The position numbers and the translations under genes were made by a program. Below, in pieces: positions 1 to 13,018 of a DNA stretch of 64,000 bases. Each line of letters starts with the position of its first letter. The first letter of the stretch is position 1. Origin of the DNA: Hofstenia miamia (Eukaryota; Xenacoelomorpha; Acoela; Hofsteniidae). The DNA is taken from NCBI GenBank assembly GCA_900660155.1, contig CABFPE010000137.1, positions 406,020 through 470,019 of the forward strand. The letters are read 5' to 3'. Below the pieces are notes generated by a model. It was not told the DNA's origin, searched no databases, and worked only from the letters and a program-made list of their open reading frames with translations.

Positions 1-3000
1 CGAGAAAGAAGACGTACATACACTTAAATTCGACTATTCTTAATATTTTAATATTTTATTTTTAAAATCCACTGTATATAAAATCACTATACTAATAAAG
101 TGTTAAGCACTTATTAAGATTTTAAAAATGGATTTTCTGTTTCAATGACTAAGCTTGGTTGTTGGAATTGATTGAATTCTTTGGTAATTTAAATAGTTGA
201 TTTTTCTTGGTTTCAAATACATTTATACATGTCCTTTATAGTCTTCAAATAATTTTTCTTCTTTAAACTGAGGTGGTAATTCATTCCATGAGTCAAAACA
301 AAAATTTGTACGCGAGTTCTTGATCACATTTTCATAAATTTAAGTTTTCTATAAGAATTTGTTCTTAAATTTATTTTAGTTGGTATTTTATTTCTTTCCT
401 TCAATTTGAAAAATACTTCGAGATCTTAGTTCTTGTAAATATTCTAATGAAAATATATAGTTATTTTCTTTAATTGTAGCTTGCTTTTTTCTTTGATAGA
501 TGATATTGATAGTCCAGTTAAAATTTTTTTCTAGTTTGACCTTTATTCTTTTATCAAGAGTTGTTATTAAACAGGCTGAATATAAATAATGAGGCAATAT
601 ATAGGATTTTGTTAGAGTAACTTTCCAATTAATAGGTATGAATCTTTGAATTTTAGAGTGTCTTGATTCCTTGTATCATTTTCTGCATTATTTTGTTGAA
701 TTAGATTTCAAAAGTTAACTTATTGTCAAAGATTATTGCTAAGTATTTAGTTTTTGTATCTTCTTGTATGATATTATTGTTTATTTTTAACATGAAATTT
801 TCAGTCTTGTTATTATTATTTAACACCATAAATCTAGTCTTGTCAACATTTAATTTCATTTTATTTTTTCAAAGTGTAGTATTGCAGTTCGTAGTGCGCT
901 TAATAAATCACAATAGTTGGTTGAATACAGCAGGGTGTCATCAGTACCCTGTGCATTGTAGCAAATGTGTACTGGACACATTTTATGTATTCATTAAAAT
1001 TGATGTCATTAACATAAAGATTGAATATTAATGGCCCTAGAACAGAGCCTTAAGGTATTCCTTTATTAATAGTTTATTAGAGATTTCATTGTTTACTTGT
1101 ACGTATTGTTGTCTATTAGTTAAATAGGAGGTTAATTACTTAGTTGCATATTCATTAAAGTTGTATATGTTTCAATTTTTTAATTAGTATTTCATGATCT
1201 ATTGAATTAAATGCTCTAGATAGATCTAATAAGATATAAACACTATCTCCTTTATCTATATGATTTCTCCAATCGTCAATTAATGCATTATTCGTTTGTA
1301 AAGTTCTTATTATTTGATATTTTTCGAAATATTCATTAATTTGGTGATAAAAATTCTTTCAAATATTTTACTTATAATTGATAGAACTGAGATTGGTAAT
1401 TAGTAGCTTCATCAATATCGCCCTTTTTGTAAATAGGTATTATTTCTCCAATTTTTTTATTCCTCTGGAAAAACACCTTCATTAATGCATTGATTTAATA
1501 TATCGCATAGTGGTCTACTTATGATATGTATTGCTTCTTTTATAAACCATGTTGGTGTTTAGCTTGGTCCCTGAGACTTGTTAACTTTTATATGTCTTGA
1601 TGTTTCCTTAAATTGATGTAGTGTTACAAAGGTAAAATAAAATTTTTTGTCTCTTAAATTTCTATGAATTATCATTTGTTCTTGATTATCAATATTTCTT
1701 TGTTCACAATCATTCAATTTTCCTAATTTTATAAATAATTCATTTAGTATGGTTGCTATTAATTTTCTGTTTTTAATAATTTTCGTTTCTTACAGTTGGA
1801 ACTTCCAATAATTTTTTGTTTTGGAAAAAACTAGAAATGAATTTCCATTTTTGTGAATTATTTTAGGTTTCAAAAGATTGTTTCAAAAATATATTTAAAT
1901 CTTGTTTACATTTATTAGCTATTTGATTTCTTATTTTCTTATATGCCATAAAGTTTGTTATATTCTTATTCTTACAGTATTTTATATACGCAGTATGTTT
2001 CAATTTGATTAAAAGCTTAGTTTCATTTGTTAACCATAGTTTCTATTTTGGTAATTTCTTATCAGATTTACTTTGCTTTATCTTTTTAAGTGGGCATTGT
2101 TTATTGTAAAGATAATTTAAATTTTCAGTAATAAGTTTTAGTTTTTTATCAACACTTTCTAAATTATAGAAAAATTCCCAATTTAGTAATAAAAAGTCAT
2201 TGAATAACATATGTCTATTGAATTTACATCTTAAATGAACATATTGATATTGTATTGGTTTCTTTATTTGTTTAATTTCTTCTTTGTATATTGCACATGT
2301 CAATAAATGATCTGATATCAAACAATCAGTAACAAAATATTCAAAATTTGCCTTTTCTTGAGATTCGCTTATTATATAATCAATTAATGAAGAATTCTTT
2401 GAATTTATATGTGTTGGAATTTTTGAATTAATAACTGACATACCATAAATATCTATTAAATCATGTATATTTCTTTTTTCAGCTTTGTTAAGATAGTTTT
2501 GATTATAATCACCCATTAGAATTATTTATGTTGATATTTTAGAAGCTTTGTAAATTTCAACTATCATTGTAGATAGAAAGTCTTTATATGATTCATTATT
2601 TTTGCAATAACTGCTATTTATTAATGACATTTTATTATTAATGTTTACTTGTATCAATAAACTTTCAAATTTAGATCTTTTATTGACTAAATATTTTATC
2701 TGTTCAGATTTGAAATGTCTAGGAACTGATATTAATATGCCACCTCCTCTTGACTTCTTTGATAATGTGTTGTCTCTATTCTTAGTAAAAAACATTATAT
2801 CTTTGTTGCAGTTTGGTAATTTATCTTCCTTTGTTAATCAGGTTTCAGTTATTCCAATTATTGAATTTAAATCAAAATTATTTATTACATCAGAAAATTT
2901 ATCGAATTTGTTGGCAATACTTTGAAAATTAATATTCACAAATTTTAATTTGTTTTTGTTGGTATTTAATTTATTTTTTAGATTATTAAAAGATACTATA

Positions 3001-4627
3001 TTATCCATGTCTATTCATCTATTTTTGTTTTCATTATAGTAATATCTAATTGTTCTTTAAAAATTGGACAATTTTTATTAAATGCATTATAAGTAGATGA
3101 TTGGTATTTAAATTTTTCAGACTTGGCTCAATTTAAACAGCATTGTTTTTCACATTCTTTATAAGAATGTTCACTTATACAATACATGCAGTTAAATGTT
3201 TCATTTAAACAAGTCTTTAATGTACGTCCATATTTCCCACATTTCGAACACATTTTTATACAATGATTATCATTAATTTTTAGTATTGGTAAACCTAGCT
3301 TAATTTTCTTTGTAATAAATAGTGTTCCTAATTGTGGCGCTGTTTTTATAGTAATGTCTTTGGAATTAAACTTATTTGTTTTAATAAAAATAACTGATAG
3401 GACCTCTTCCTTAAAATGTTTAAGCAGTGTGCTGTTGCTATAGAACAACATTTTGATAAACAAATCACAATCTTCTGTCTCTTCATATAAAGGAATGTTA
3501 AATAATCTTAACATTAATACAAGCTAAGAAATTCCTCTTAATCCTTGAAATAATACTATTACAGGCCAATTTGTTTTTACTACAAATATTCATACCATTT
3601 ATGTAGTATTTGAGGTCAGTAAATGACATTAAGAGATTAATAATTTTCGATTCTTCATCATTACTGAGCTTAAAAGCTTCTCAATACAACATTGACTTCA
3701 TTCAGATGGATTTCCAATTTATTAGTTATAGAAATTCAAAAATTTCAATACTTAAAAAGTTACAAACAACTTATGTGGGAACTTCTATAACTAGTTTTTG
3801 TTGTCATAACCCTCGTTTAATTAATAAATAATGAGGGTGTGTGGCTAAAACATGTGAATATTCATACATTACATAGCCAAACTATGAATAATTTTAAAGT
3901 GTACGTGTGTAGTTTTCCACTGTTGGAAAAACTATTATTTTGAAATAAACATGTATTTATTGTTAAAGAACTTGTTATGCACACTAGTTCTAGTATATTT
4001 GTGGAATAATACACAATGATATTAAATGTCACTATTTTTTTGTTAATACCCAGAAATTGTTTTATATTTACCCAGTCTTTACAAATTTTTCCTTTTATTT
4101 TTATACTAAACTTACTCCACTTGAATGAAATAAACCTTTTTTAAATGTATGCATTAGCTTGCTGGAATTAAAACGTTACTTGCCATCATCATTTTGTATT
4201 AATGATGGAACTTGTGGCTGTATTAAATTTCATTTGTAAAATTTTGTGTTAAATTATTTATCATGTTGTTTGATTTTCAGTAACACAAAAATGCTTCTCT
4301 GCAGAGTTTGTCAGTGCATTTATTACAAATTTAAATGTTGGAAGAATTAGCTTTACATGCAGGATGATATAAATTAACAGTAGAAGTCATCTTGTCAAAC
4401 GGTGTTTATTGATGTGAATTCAATATATTGTGTAGTCCTTTATGCAATTAGTAATGTTTATCTTTCAATTACATAATGTAATTGTAGAATGCCTTAAAAT
4501 GGGTATTTACATGTGATATTTAATAAAACACATCAAAACAAAACCATTAATGCTTCAAAATACAGAAAAAATCTGAATATACAATAAAAAATAGTTGAAT
4601 TTAAGTGTATGTATATCTTCTTTCTGG
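1..4627. mobile_element. Region bounded by 41-bp inverted repeats (unclassified element holding a LINE)
   Basis: Positions 1-41 and 4587-4627 are inverted copies of each other, matching at about 36 of 41 positions; the shared core includes ACATACACTTAAATTC. Such long inverted ends are normal for DNA transposons and not for LINEs, so the minus-strand LINE at about 100-3514 was probably inserted into a TIR-bearing element, or the repeats belong to a larger composite. The left repeat starts at the window edge, so its true outer end and any target duplication cannot be seen. Outside the LINE the interior (about 3540-4586) is AT-rich and holds no recognisable transposase. Confidence 0.5.
100..3514 (-). 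mobile_element. Decayed LINE with zinc-knuckle ORF1, APE endonuclease and broken RT
   Basis: Read on the minus strand this is a non-LTR retrotransposon. An ORF1 remnant (3514-3128, 128 aa) carries cysteine/histidine zinc-knuckle motifs (CSKCGKYG, then CMYCISEHSYKEC), the usual nucleic-acid-binding part of LINE ORF1. The apurinic-type endonuclease follows: 2795-2526 with SRGGGILISVP, and 2516-2043 with GDYN, SLIDYI and CLISDH, which are the catalytic landmarks of the family. The RT is broken into many frames, but a DD box (GTDDTLLYST, about 965-930) and the C-terminal WNELP motif (about 295-280) remain. The order ORF1, EN, RT, C-terminus is the expected one. The clade is probably CR1/Jockey-group, and this is an old copy. 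Confidence 0.8.
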
Positions 4628-5869
4628 TTTTTGAAAGTTTATACTAATACTGTCATGATGTTTGCATTTTGTTCAATGCCTATGACTCAAAGATATCTTC
4701 ATTTTAGCGTATTATTCAGTTTTTACAATGAATCATGTGGTGATGGTTGAATTTATTTAACAATGTAAGCTATTTTTTCATTTTAATAAGTTAATATTAC
4801 TAACTTTGTTTCATGTCATTACAAATTAATTTAAAAAATTTTGTACACATTTAATATCTATGCTAACAAAAATTTGTATTAAACATGTTGAAAAATCAAT
4901 TTTTTAAAAGAGAAATATTTTTAATCACTCATCAATCTGAAACCATCATATAGAAAATAAATCCAAAAACAAAACTTAAAACATTACAAATTTTTTTTCA
5001 CATATTTTGATTATTAGCGTTTTTTGGAATATAATGTCAAGATCTATGCATTTAGAAATGTAAAGTGGAAGGGTATACAAAGACAAAGCAAATATTTGTC
5101 AGATGTGTCAAAACATGTACTAATAAAACCATAACAATAGGGAAAGTGTCAGATATTAAAACCCATAGCAATACATCAAAAACTGGAACTAAATCTAATT
5201 ATAAAAATACATATTTTAGACTCTTGAATAGTGTAAAAATACTTGGAAATTCAAAATATATTGGTATTCTCTCTAATGCTATGCGTTAGAAACTCTAATG
5301 AGGTCAGATATTGTTTCAAAAAATCTAAATCTCTATGATTTTAAAACATTTAATGATAAAATGGAGTTAAAATCTGGTTTTGCTATTTGCATATTGCAAG
5401 ATATATATAGTTTATGTTTGAATACAATGAGTAAACAGCCTTGAAGAAATATTTATTTCATTTTATCTGCTTCTGATAATTGTAATTTATGCTATTTATT
5501 TCTATATTTATAAATATATCACACTATCTCATATTCAGAAAATGTTCCTAAGTTGTTTTAATATTTAATTTACAAAATATAGTTTAAATCATTTAATGAT
5601 TGCTGTTGTGTTTTTAAAATCTCATAAACAATTACAAATATATATTAATCAGATTAATTGTTTTGATTACTATACATATGCTTAAATTTATTTTATATAG
5701 CTTTGATATTCACTTTCAATTTAAAAACTTTGCTTCTTTTCATTTCAAGTTATATATCATGCAGAATTACTTTAATAACCATAAACATTTTTCAATTTCA
5801 TGAGTGTTTAATGCTATTTTGCAAATTGTGTACAAGATTAGTTAAGATGGACTAGAGGAGGTTACATTG
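4628..5869. other. AT-rich non-coding stretch
   Basis: No gene, RNA or repeat boundary recognised. Short ORFs here (for example 5065-5289) have low-complexity Lys/Thr/Asn composition and no family resemblance. Confidence 0.5.
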
Positions 5870-6119
5870 GGACACCTTGAAGTTCGTGTAACACCTATGA
5901 CTATTTGCCATATGTAAATGAAGTGATTCTATTGGACGCCATCTAGTGACGAAATATTTTGAAAAAACTAAATTGAGCAAATTAATTTTTTTGATGAAAT
6001 TTCTATTTTTGATTGCTAGGATTTGGTCAAAGTGATATAATTGATGACAAATTTCATTTAAGGCATGTTTGTTGTAACAATGTTTAAACATGCAACACTA
6101 TGCTTCAAGGAAAATAATT

Positions 6120-7730
6120 GATAGATGCAAAACTTATTTTCTGGTAATATCCAAATACAAAGTGGAGAAATATTTTACTAAACTTAAACACTATATACAC
6201 ATGAAATAGATGTAAATTTTCACAAACAATATAGAAAATATCCACTAAATGTAATAACAAGCATATGAAATATACCCATGATAAATCAATAAAAAATTGA
6301 AATGTCTGATATATGTGACAAAAGCAAGTTTGTTTTCACCAATATCCAAAATAAAAAATGGAAGAAATATTTGCTGTGCTTAAGCATTACACACATATGA
6401 AACAAAACATATTGTATATGAGCTGTTTTTGTGCAGAACTTCACTGAATCTAGCAAATTTACACAGAGGTATCACCATTTATTTTTATAGCTGATATAAA
6501 AAATCATGATGCCCAAAATTCCTATCTAGATTATTCACTTCATTTTAAGGTGATGTATCCATAATAGTAATGCATTAATTCATCCATTCAAAATTACTCA
6601 TATTTCCATGTTGAATTGACCTTGCTAAATGTATACATGTAAATGGGTAAACAAAGTTAGTTAATAGTGTATTATTCACATGCATAAAATACAGTTGCAT
6701 GGTATTTAGAAGACAAATCACTAAGAATTTTGAGAAACAAATGTCATTTAGTATAAATAATGAAAAACAGCAAAATGCCATAGCATAAATTCATTTTAGA
6801 GTGGACATATATAAAACCATGCTCAGTTAATCATGAAATGCTATAATATACATAACCAGTGAAAACAAAAGATGGAAAATTATGTGACATTCCCTGCTAC
6901 TTGTGTGTAGATAGATGCATTTGAAATTGCCAGACCTCCCTGCTTTTAACTATCTTTGACCCAGTGAGTTGATTAGTTACAAATTCAATAAATTCATTAT
7001 ACCATGCAAAGTATCAATTGGTTCAGGCCAACCACGCTAATATTATTAAGGTGAAACCATTTCATTGATTCCATAGCAGTCTGCTAAAATCAATAGTAGT
7101 GAATGCTATTGTAAAAACATAGAGTTCATACATGGTTAGATTGTAGATGTGCATAAATCTACATGATAAATATTTTGTATTAATCATTAACAAAACTTTT
7201 ACCAAAAAATTTGAGAGCTGGAAACCACTAAGAAATTTTGTAAAACAAGTACAAAGCAATAATATATCTCCTGGCAAATCAAAAATGAATGCATGATTAA
7301 TAGTGTCAGTAAGCTACTAGATATAAAAATAGTAAATTTAGAGTGGATGTTATTAAACAAAATACTAAATGTAGCAAAAATCAATATGTATAATTTACTT
7401 TAAAGTACAAATTTAAAAAAACAAGCTCAATTCAGCATGAAATATAATAATATACTTAGATGATGAAAACAATTTTAATACATGTGCAGTAAATATCATC
7501 CAAATGAGATGCCAAAGCAAAAATCAAAGTGTATAATTTATAATTTTGGTAAGTTGCTAGTTATAAAAATAGAAAATTTAAATTACATATGATTAATCAA
7601 AATATTCAAAACAGCAAAAATCAACATGTATAGTTTAGTTTAAAGGGTAAAATTAAAAAACATACTTGATTAAATGTGAAATATTATAATAAGCATAGAT
7701 ACTAAACAAAAGTATCAACATACCTTGTTA
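6120..7730. repeat. Degenerate tandem repeats inside the Polinton-type fossil
   Basis: Similar blocks recur at roughly 240-300-bp spacing, clearest at 7300-7475 and 7545-7705, with related blocks near 6700-6870. Each has a 'tataaaaatag-aaattta' tract, then 'caaaaatcaa-atgtataattta', then 'atgaaatataataata'. The units are heavily diverged. No coding sequence is evident. Confidence 0.45.
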
Positions 7731-8345
7731 ATTATACATGCATTCATGAATCCAAAACACATTGCCTTCAATCTTTCACCTGTCACCAATTCACGTCATT
7801 CTGTATTGCTATATGGCAATAAACAAGTCTTTTTAATGTGAAAACATCCTTAATTAAGGTTAAACATGCTTTAAATTTAGCCTCCATCATTGAAAAACCA
7901 TGCATAATGTGTAAACTAGAACAAAGAACAAAGAAACTTTGTAAACATCACCACTATTTTCAAAATTAATTATATTTTACTAATTATTTATTTTAAAATT
8001 TTTTAGTATCAATTCTTAAAAGCAGGCATGGGTGAGCAGAACATATCAGCATTTATGACAGGTAAATGACAATTACCATATGAATGCTTTGATAGCCTTG
8101 AAAAATTTAATGAAATGAGGCTGCCAGAATTGCAGCATTGCTATAATTGATTAACCATCAAAATGCCACTAACACAGGAGGAGCTGGAACATGAGCAGAA
8201 TAGTGCTTGGGTCCATGGAGCTTTCAGCATTTTTAAGTATTTATGATAATTATTTACTTGCAGACTCATTACTCTTGTTGGACATACTTTGGGAATTTCA
8301 ATTGGAAAGCATGTCAACACATAGCCTTGACCCATCTTATTTTTT

Positions 8346-9750
8346 ATGATATCCAATTTCAGTTGGAATGCAATGTTAAACAACACAGATATTTCAGTGG
8401 ATTATCTTGCAAGTATTGACCAACTGGAATTCACTGAGGCTGGCATTCAAGGAGGCATGTCTGGGGTGTATGCAGAATGCTATTTTAAAGCAAAAAACCC
8501 CATGGTGGAGGGCTATGACCTTGAAAAGGAGTCCACTTACACCTTTTTTTAGATATGAATTCTTTGTATGGGGGTACCATGACCATGAATTTGCCTGTTA
8601 GACAGTTGCAGTGAACAGATGCACCAATAGAGTATATTTTGAATGTACCCCAGGATAGAGATTTGGGCTATTTGGGGGAGGTTGATCTGGAATATTCAAG
8701 TAATTTTCATAATAAGCACTTTGATTTACCCCTGGCACCACATAAGATGGTTATTGAAGATCAACATTTGTCATCTTACACACAAAATATTTAAGAGTCA
8801 TTAGGACTGAAATTTGGCAGTATGGCAAAGATGGTGCAAATATTTTACCAAAAGGAAAAGTACATTGTTCACTATGAGGTGTTGAAATTTTATATTGAAC
8901 AAGGGCTAAAGATCACCAAGTTCCATTGGGCACTACTATTTGAGCAGATGCCATTTTTAAAGCCCTACATAGATTTGAAAACATCAAAATGCAAGGCAGC
9001 AAACAATGATTTTGAAAAGAACTTTTATAAGCTCATGTCTAATGTGGTGTTTAGTAAAAGAATGGAATCACTAAAGAAGTGATGCAAGGCAAAGTTTGTT
9101 AGGGATCAGAAGGCTGCAGAGAAATTAATTAAGTGATCAGAATTCAAATCATTCAATATAATCAATGAAAATTTGGTGCAGTTTATGGTTAAAAGCAAAG
9201 AAATTGTGTGGAACAAACCAAATTATGTGGGTCAGGCCATATTAGACCTTTCTGATTTCCAAATGTTTAAATTCAACTGTAATATAATGAAACCTGCCTT
9301 TGAAAATAAAATCATGGTGCTTTATAGTGATAGAGACTCCCTCCTGTATAAAATAAGGAGCTGCAATGTGTATGAAGAACTGGCAGCATTGTCCCAGCAC
9401 TTTGACTTTTCAAATTATTCTAGAGACTCACCATTATTCAGTGAAACAAATAAAAAAACATATTTAAAGGTCAAAGATGAACTTGGGGGTGATTTCATCA
9501 GTCAAGTGGTTGCATTAAAGTCCAAAATGTACTCTGTGCAATATGCTTCTAGAAATGAATATAATGAGAAGGCAAGTGCTAAGGGGGTTGTGGGGGCTGT
9601 CATGAAGATGATGAACTTTGATCTCTTCAAATCAATTTTGGATAAAGAAGAAATTGTTCATCATCCAATGACAGCCATTAGAAGTCATGATCACAACATT
9701 TCAATGCAGACCACAAACAAAATTTCTCTTACAACTTATGATAATAAATG
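8346..9750 (+). pseudogene. Protein-primed DNA polymerase B remnant (Polinton type)
   Basis: Three pieces on the plus strand match successive parts of the protein-primed family B polymerase found in Polintons and linear plasmids. The 8346-8552 piece corresponds to the segment just before palm motif A, with 'GIQGGMSG' and 'NPMVEGYD'. The 8822-9082 piece corresponds to the fingers region, with 'VVHY'-like, 'LKPYIDL' and 'NDFEKNFYKLMSN' motifs. The 9173-9751 piece carries the motif C neighbourhood around 'VLYSD' and the downstream thumb ('LGGDFISQVVALKSKMYSVQ'). The exonuclease and terminal-protein regions are not recognisable. The gene is broken several times and cannot be functional. Confidence 0.75.
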
Positions 9751-9779
9751 ATACCTCCTTGATAAATATCAAAGTCTGC

Positions 9780-10640
9780 CTTATGGACATCAAGGTAAGC
9801 TTATTAATTATAGTATTATATATTCATGTGTGTTTTTAGATATTACATTTCCTGCTTCACAGTTGAAACAATCTCCTCCTAATATGAACAATGGACCTCC
9901 CCTAAAAAGACTCACAGTTTGTGAACAGTGGAACAGGAAAAGAGACTTGTATATACTTTTTGTATAACTATCAATTACAGCTGTTTAAATAAACTTATTT
10001 AATTGGATCTTGTAGTGTGATATTGTAAATAAATTTTATCTTGTTTATTTATTCTCACTATATTGCTGTTTTACCCTATTTAGGTAATGTTGCTGTGATG
10101 GTGTCAATTTGTGAAGAAATTGAAAAGATCATCTGAACACTGCACAACTCTGCTTACAATTCCTCTACATACACTTGTGATTACCAGGTATAATTTTTTA
10201 AATTATTATTATTAACTTACTATGTGTTTAGGTCCATGGTAACAATAGGCCTTCTGGGGAAAGCCAGTCACATTAAATAAATGGCTTAATGCATTTATGA
10301 TGGCCACCTTCTGGGCAATGTGGAAGTGCCATCATATTTTTGAATGAAAATGGAAGCTTTACAGATTGCACAAGGCTGAATTTCATCACTCAGAGCCATT
10401 GTGTAATGTATACTTTTACATTTAGCACAATTTATACACAATTGATGAATATATAGTTATAATTTTTCCCCTTTGCATACTATATCTTTGATTAATATTA
10501 ATACATGTTGAAATATATGTCTATACACAATATAAAATGTTATACCCAAGTGTTGGCTTTTACATCTATGAATTATTTTCCTTAATACAGAGTGTTGCAT
10601 AATTATAACATTGTTACAATGAATGTGTCATAACTATATT
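9780..10640. other. Non-coding part of the Polinton-type fossil
   Basis: AT-rich, with no ORF of note. It lies between the polymerase remnant and the right terminal repeat. Confidence 0.4.
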
Positions 10641-10830
10641 AACAGAAGCAAATATGTCAGTTTGCCTAAAAAATAAAGACTTCATCAAAAAATTAATTTT
10701 AACTCTGTCAAAAACATTTCTTGTTCATTAATTATACCAGTTTGCCCAAATCCTAGCAATCAAAAATAAGAACTTCATAAAAAATTAATTTGTTCAATTC
10801 AAATTTGTCAGAAATACTTCGTCATAATAT
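10640..10830. repeat. Two imperfect tandem copies of a ~98-bp unit beside the right terminal repeat
   Basis: The order 'cagtttgcc..aaaaataa.gacttcat.aaaaaattaat..tgtcaaaaa' occurs at about 10650-10735 and again at about 10738-10825. The second copy overlaps the inner part of the right terminal repeat of the Polinton-type fossil. Confidence 0.5.
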
Positions 10831-10915
10831 TGCATCCAATAGAATTGCATCATGCCAATATGGCAAATAGTCATGGCTATGATTATATCTCCCAATTTCT
10901 ATTGAAGTTTTGACA

Positions 10916-11480
10916 ACTCATGCTATGCTAATATTTGCACTATGTGTTATCTATGTACACAAGTTGGAATTATAGTAATGACCAAATGTTATAACAAATA
11001 TGGTTTAAAGGCATTGAAGTCTCTAACATACATTAGCATTTATTGTAAACATAATTGATTTTCAACTCTCACTCTTCTAAATGAGGAGCAGTGTTATTAT
11101 AGAAACTATCAAATGTTAAAATATGGATTAAGGGTGTTGTACCCTCTAAGAGACATTAGCATTAATTGAAAGCACAAACTATTTTTGATTCCCATGTCTC
11201 CCACATGGAGAAGGTGTTTGAATAACTAGTCATTAGTCATTACTATAAAAATATATCTATATGCATATGTTCTAGAATATTAAACAAATATTAAATAAAC
11301 TACATGGAAAAAAAGATTATTTCACATTTCAAAATATAACAACACATTGTTCTAGTTAAAATGATGGAATTTTCAACATTTCTGCACACTAATGAGCTTT
11401 GTTAAACTTTTGCATATATTTTTAAGTTAAAAGGTGTTCACCTAATGCATCAATGCATAGCTTTAAAGTAAATTAGACAG
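10916..11480. other. AT-rich non-coding stretch
   Basis: No coding potential, RNA or clear repeat boundary recognised. Confidence 0.4.
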
Positions 11481-11482
11481 AC

Positions 11483-11552
11483 GGATTGTTGTAATTGGCA
11501 TTACACCAGTCAATTTCTAACATGGCATTGTTGGTTTGAATCCAGCATATCC
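11483..11552 (+). tRNA. tRNA-like sequence (probable tRNA pseudogene or SINE head)
   Basis: About 70 nt resemble a tRNA. There is a perfect D-arm stem (GTAAT..ATTAC around the TTGG loop) and a perfect 5-bp T-arm (GTTGG/CCAGC) around the loop TTTGAAT, giving a B-box-like GGTTTGAATCC. The acceptor ends pair at only four positions (GGAT/ATCC), and the anticodon stem has about three good pairs, so no anticodon can be read safely. It is more likely a decayed tRNA or a tRNA-derived SINE head than a working gene. Confidence 0.4.
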
Positions 11553-11559
11553 AAAGTTT

Positions 11560-12785
11560 TTTTCATTTTTCATGGTTTTAGCTAAGAAATTGATAATTTA
11601 TATAAAATATATGCAAGGAGAAAAATAAATCTGACAAGAAATATGTATTTACACCTTCTAACATAAATTTTCACACTAAATTTCAACACAATAGTTGTTA
11701 GCTTACAACCAAAATATTTCAAAGAACTTTAAGTCCAATTAAAATCTTAAACCATACATCAGTTCACTGTGCATATTATTTGGAAAGAAAAAACAATTTC
11801 CATTTTGTTAAATAATTTTACTGCAGGGCTGTAGTTTGTATGAGTTTGATACACATTGTGAATTGTAAACTGTTCACCAATGGGCAACTCATAAAGAGAT
11901 ATGTATTGTACATAACAATATTCTTCTGAAACTGATTTAAGTTCACTGACTAATACATAACATAATAATTTCTCCTCTGTCTTTACCAAACATTGCATGT
12001 TGGATGCACGTCAATTGCTGTCTTTTCCTCTTGCCTTTGGTAAATGCCCACATGGTTTGGCTCCAGACAACCTTGTAGTTTTTAAAATTTTTGGTACATG
12101 TGGCTTTTCTCACCCTACCTGATAAAGTTAAAATTAATGAAGGTTTATTACAGAGCTTTCAATGTCTAAACAAATCAACATAATGTATCATCACTGATGT
12201 ATTAATACAGGAAAGAATGAAAGATGAAAGTGTATCCATTTATCTAAACTCTTTTTAACTTGTAAAATGTGTTTGTAATGTGTTTTATCCATAATACACC
12301 ATTCATGGGTATTTTATGTTTTAAAAAAGCAAATAATTATAAAATTATGTATTTTAGTGATAGCTGTATTTTTTCTTAAAGCAAATACCTCTCCATGTTT
12401 AAAATATTGATCAATTTTCACACAAACAAACTAATTTCTTAACAATACTTAGGAAATTTTTGCAAAACACGCTAATTGGTAAAACCTCTACTATATGGTT
12501 ATGTAAACATGTGTATACATGAAAAAATATATCTCCAACTATTCTGACACATTATATACTTGGTTGAATTCAATGCAATCCCTCAGTAATAATGAGATAT
12601 AATGTCAGTATACATTATTCATTAAGATTGGTACCATTTATAACAAATTCTCCAACATGCACACATGTAAAAGCTAAAATTATTCATAGTTTGATTATGT
12701 GATGTGTGATTAACCCCATTCTATAACCCCGCCCACATTATTCATGAATTACCAATGGGTTATGACTTATCAATTATCAAAAAAA
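11560..12785. other. AT-rich non-coding stretch
   Basis: A minus-strand ORF of 79 codons at 11759-11998 has reasonable composition but no family resemblance that I can name, and no splice context that decides it. I see nothing else. Confidence 0.35.
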
Positions 12786-13015
12786 GCTATGTCTTGTGAA
12801 TTATTATATTTTTGTTTACTGACGCCCAGGCTTTGGAAAAATTACTATAACCCTAAATTTAAATTGAAACTCAAATTTGTTTTCAAAGTAAAATTATTAC
12901 TCTTTACTTANAATGCACCGCCTTACTAATTCATTCACCGCAAATTGCTCTAACTCTGAAGTCACCGCCACCATCATAAGTGATCTACTTCAACAGCTAA
13001 GATACTTTTTTATTA
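12786..13015 (+). repeat. Duplicated 5' part of the LINE next to a single-N join
   Basis: 12786-12910 repeats 13016-13140 with only a few substitutions, at an offset of 230 bp. The first copy ends exactly at the lone N at 12911. The pattern fits two contig ends or haplotypes joined without merging better than a real tandem duplication. 12912-13015 is unique and would be the 5' leader of the intact LINE. Confidence 0.7.
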
Positions 13016-13018
13016 GCT

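Larger units (their letters stand above)
5870..10915 (+). mobile_element. Fossil Polinton/Maverick-type element (shortened, decayed)
   Basis: Two inverted copies of a roughly 185-bp sequence, 5870-6055 and 10725-10915, stand about 5 kb apart and bracket remnants of a protein-primed DNA polymerase B gene. Shared tracts include GACTATTTGCCATAT and TTTTTGATTGCTAGGATTTG (with substitutions). Complete Polintons are usually 15-20 kb, so this is a much shortened relative or a smaller PolB-bearing element. No integrase, ATPase, protease or capsid gene is visible. The coding part has several breaks and the ends have diverged by roughly a quarter, which points to an old insertion. Confidence 0.55.

Noticed and set aside
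5065-5289. 74-codon plus-strand ORF
   Set aside because: Low-complexity Lys/Thr/Asn composition in AT-rich DNA, with no splice or family support.
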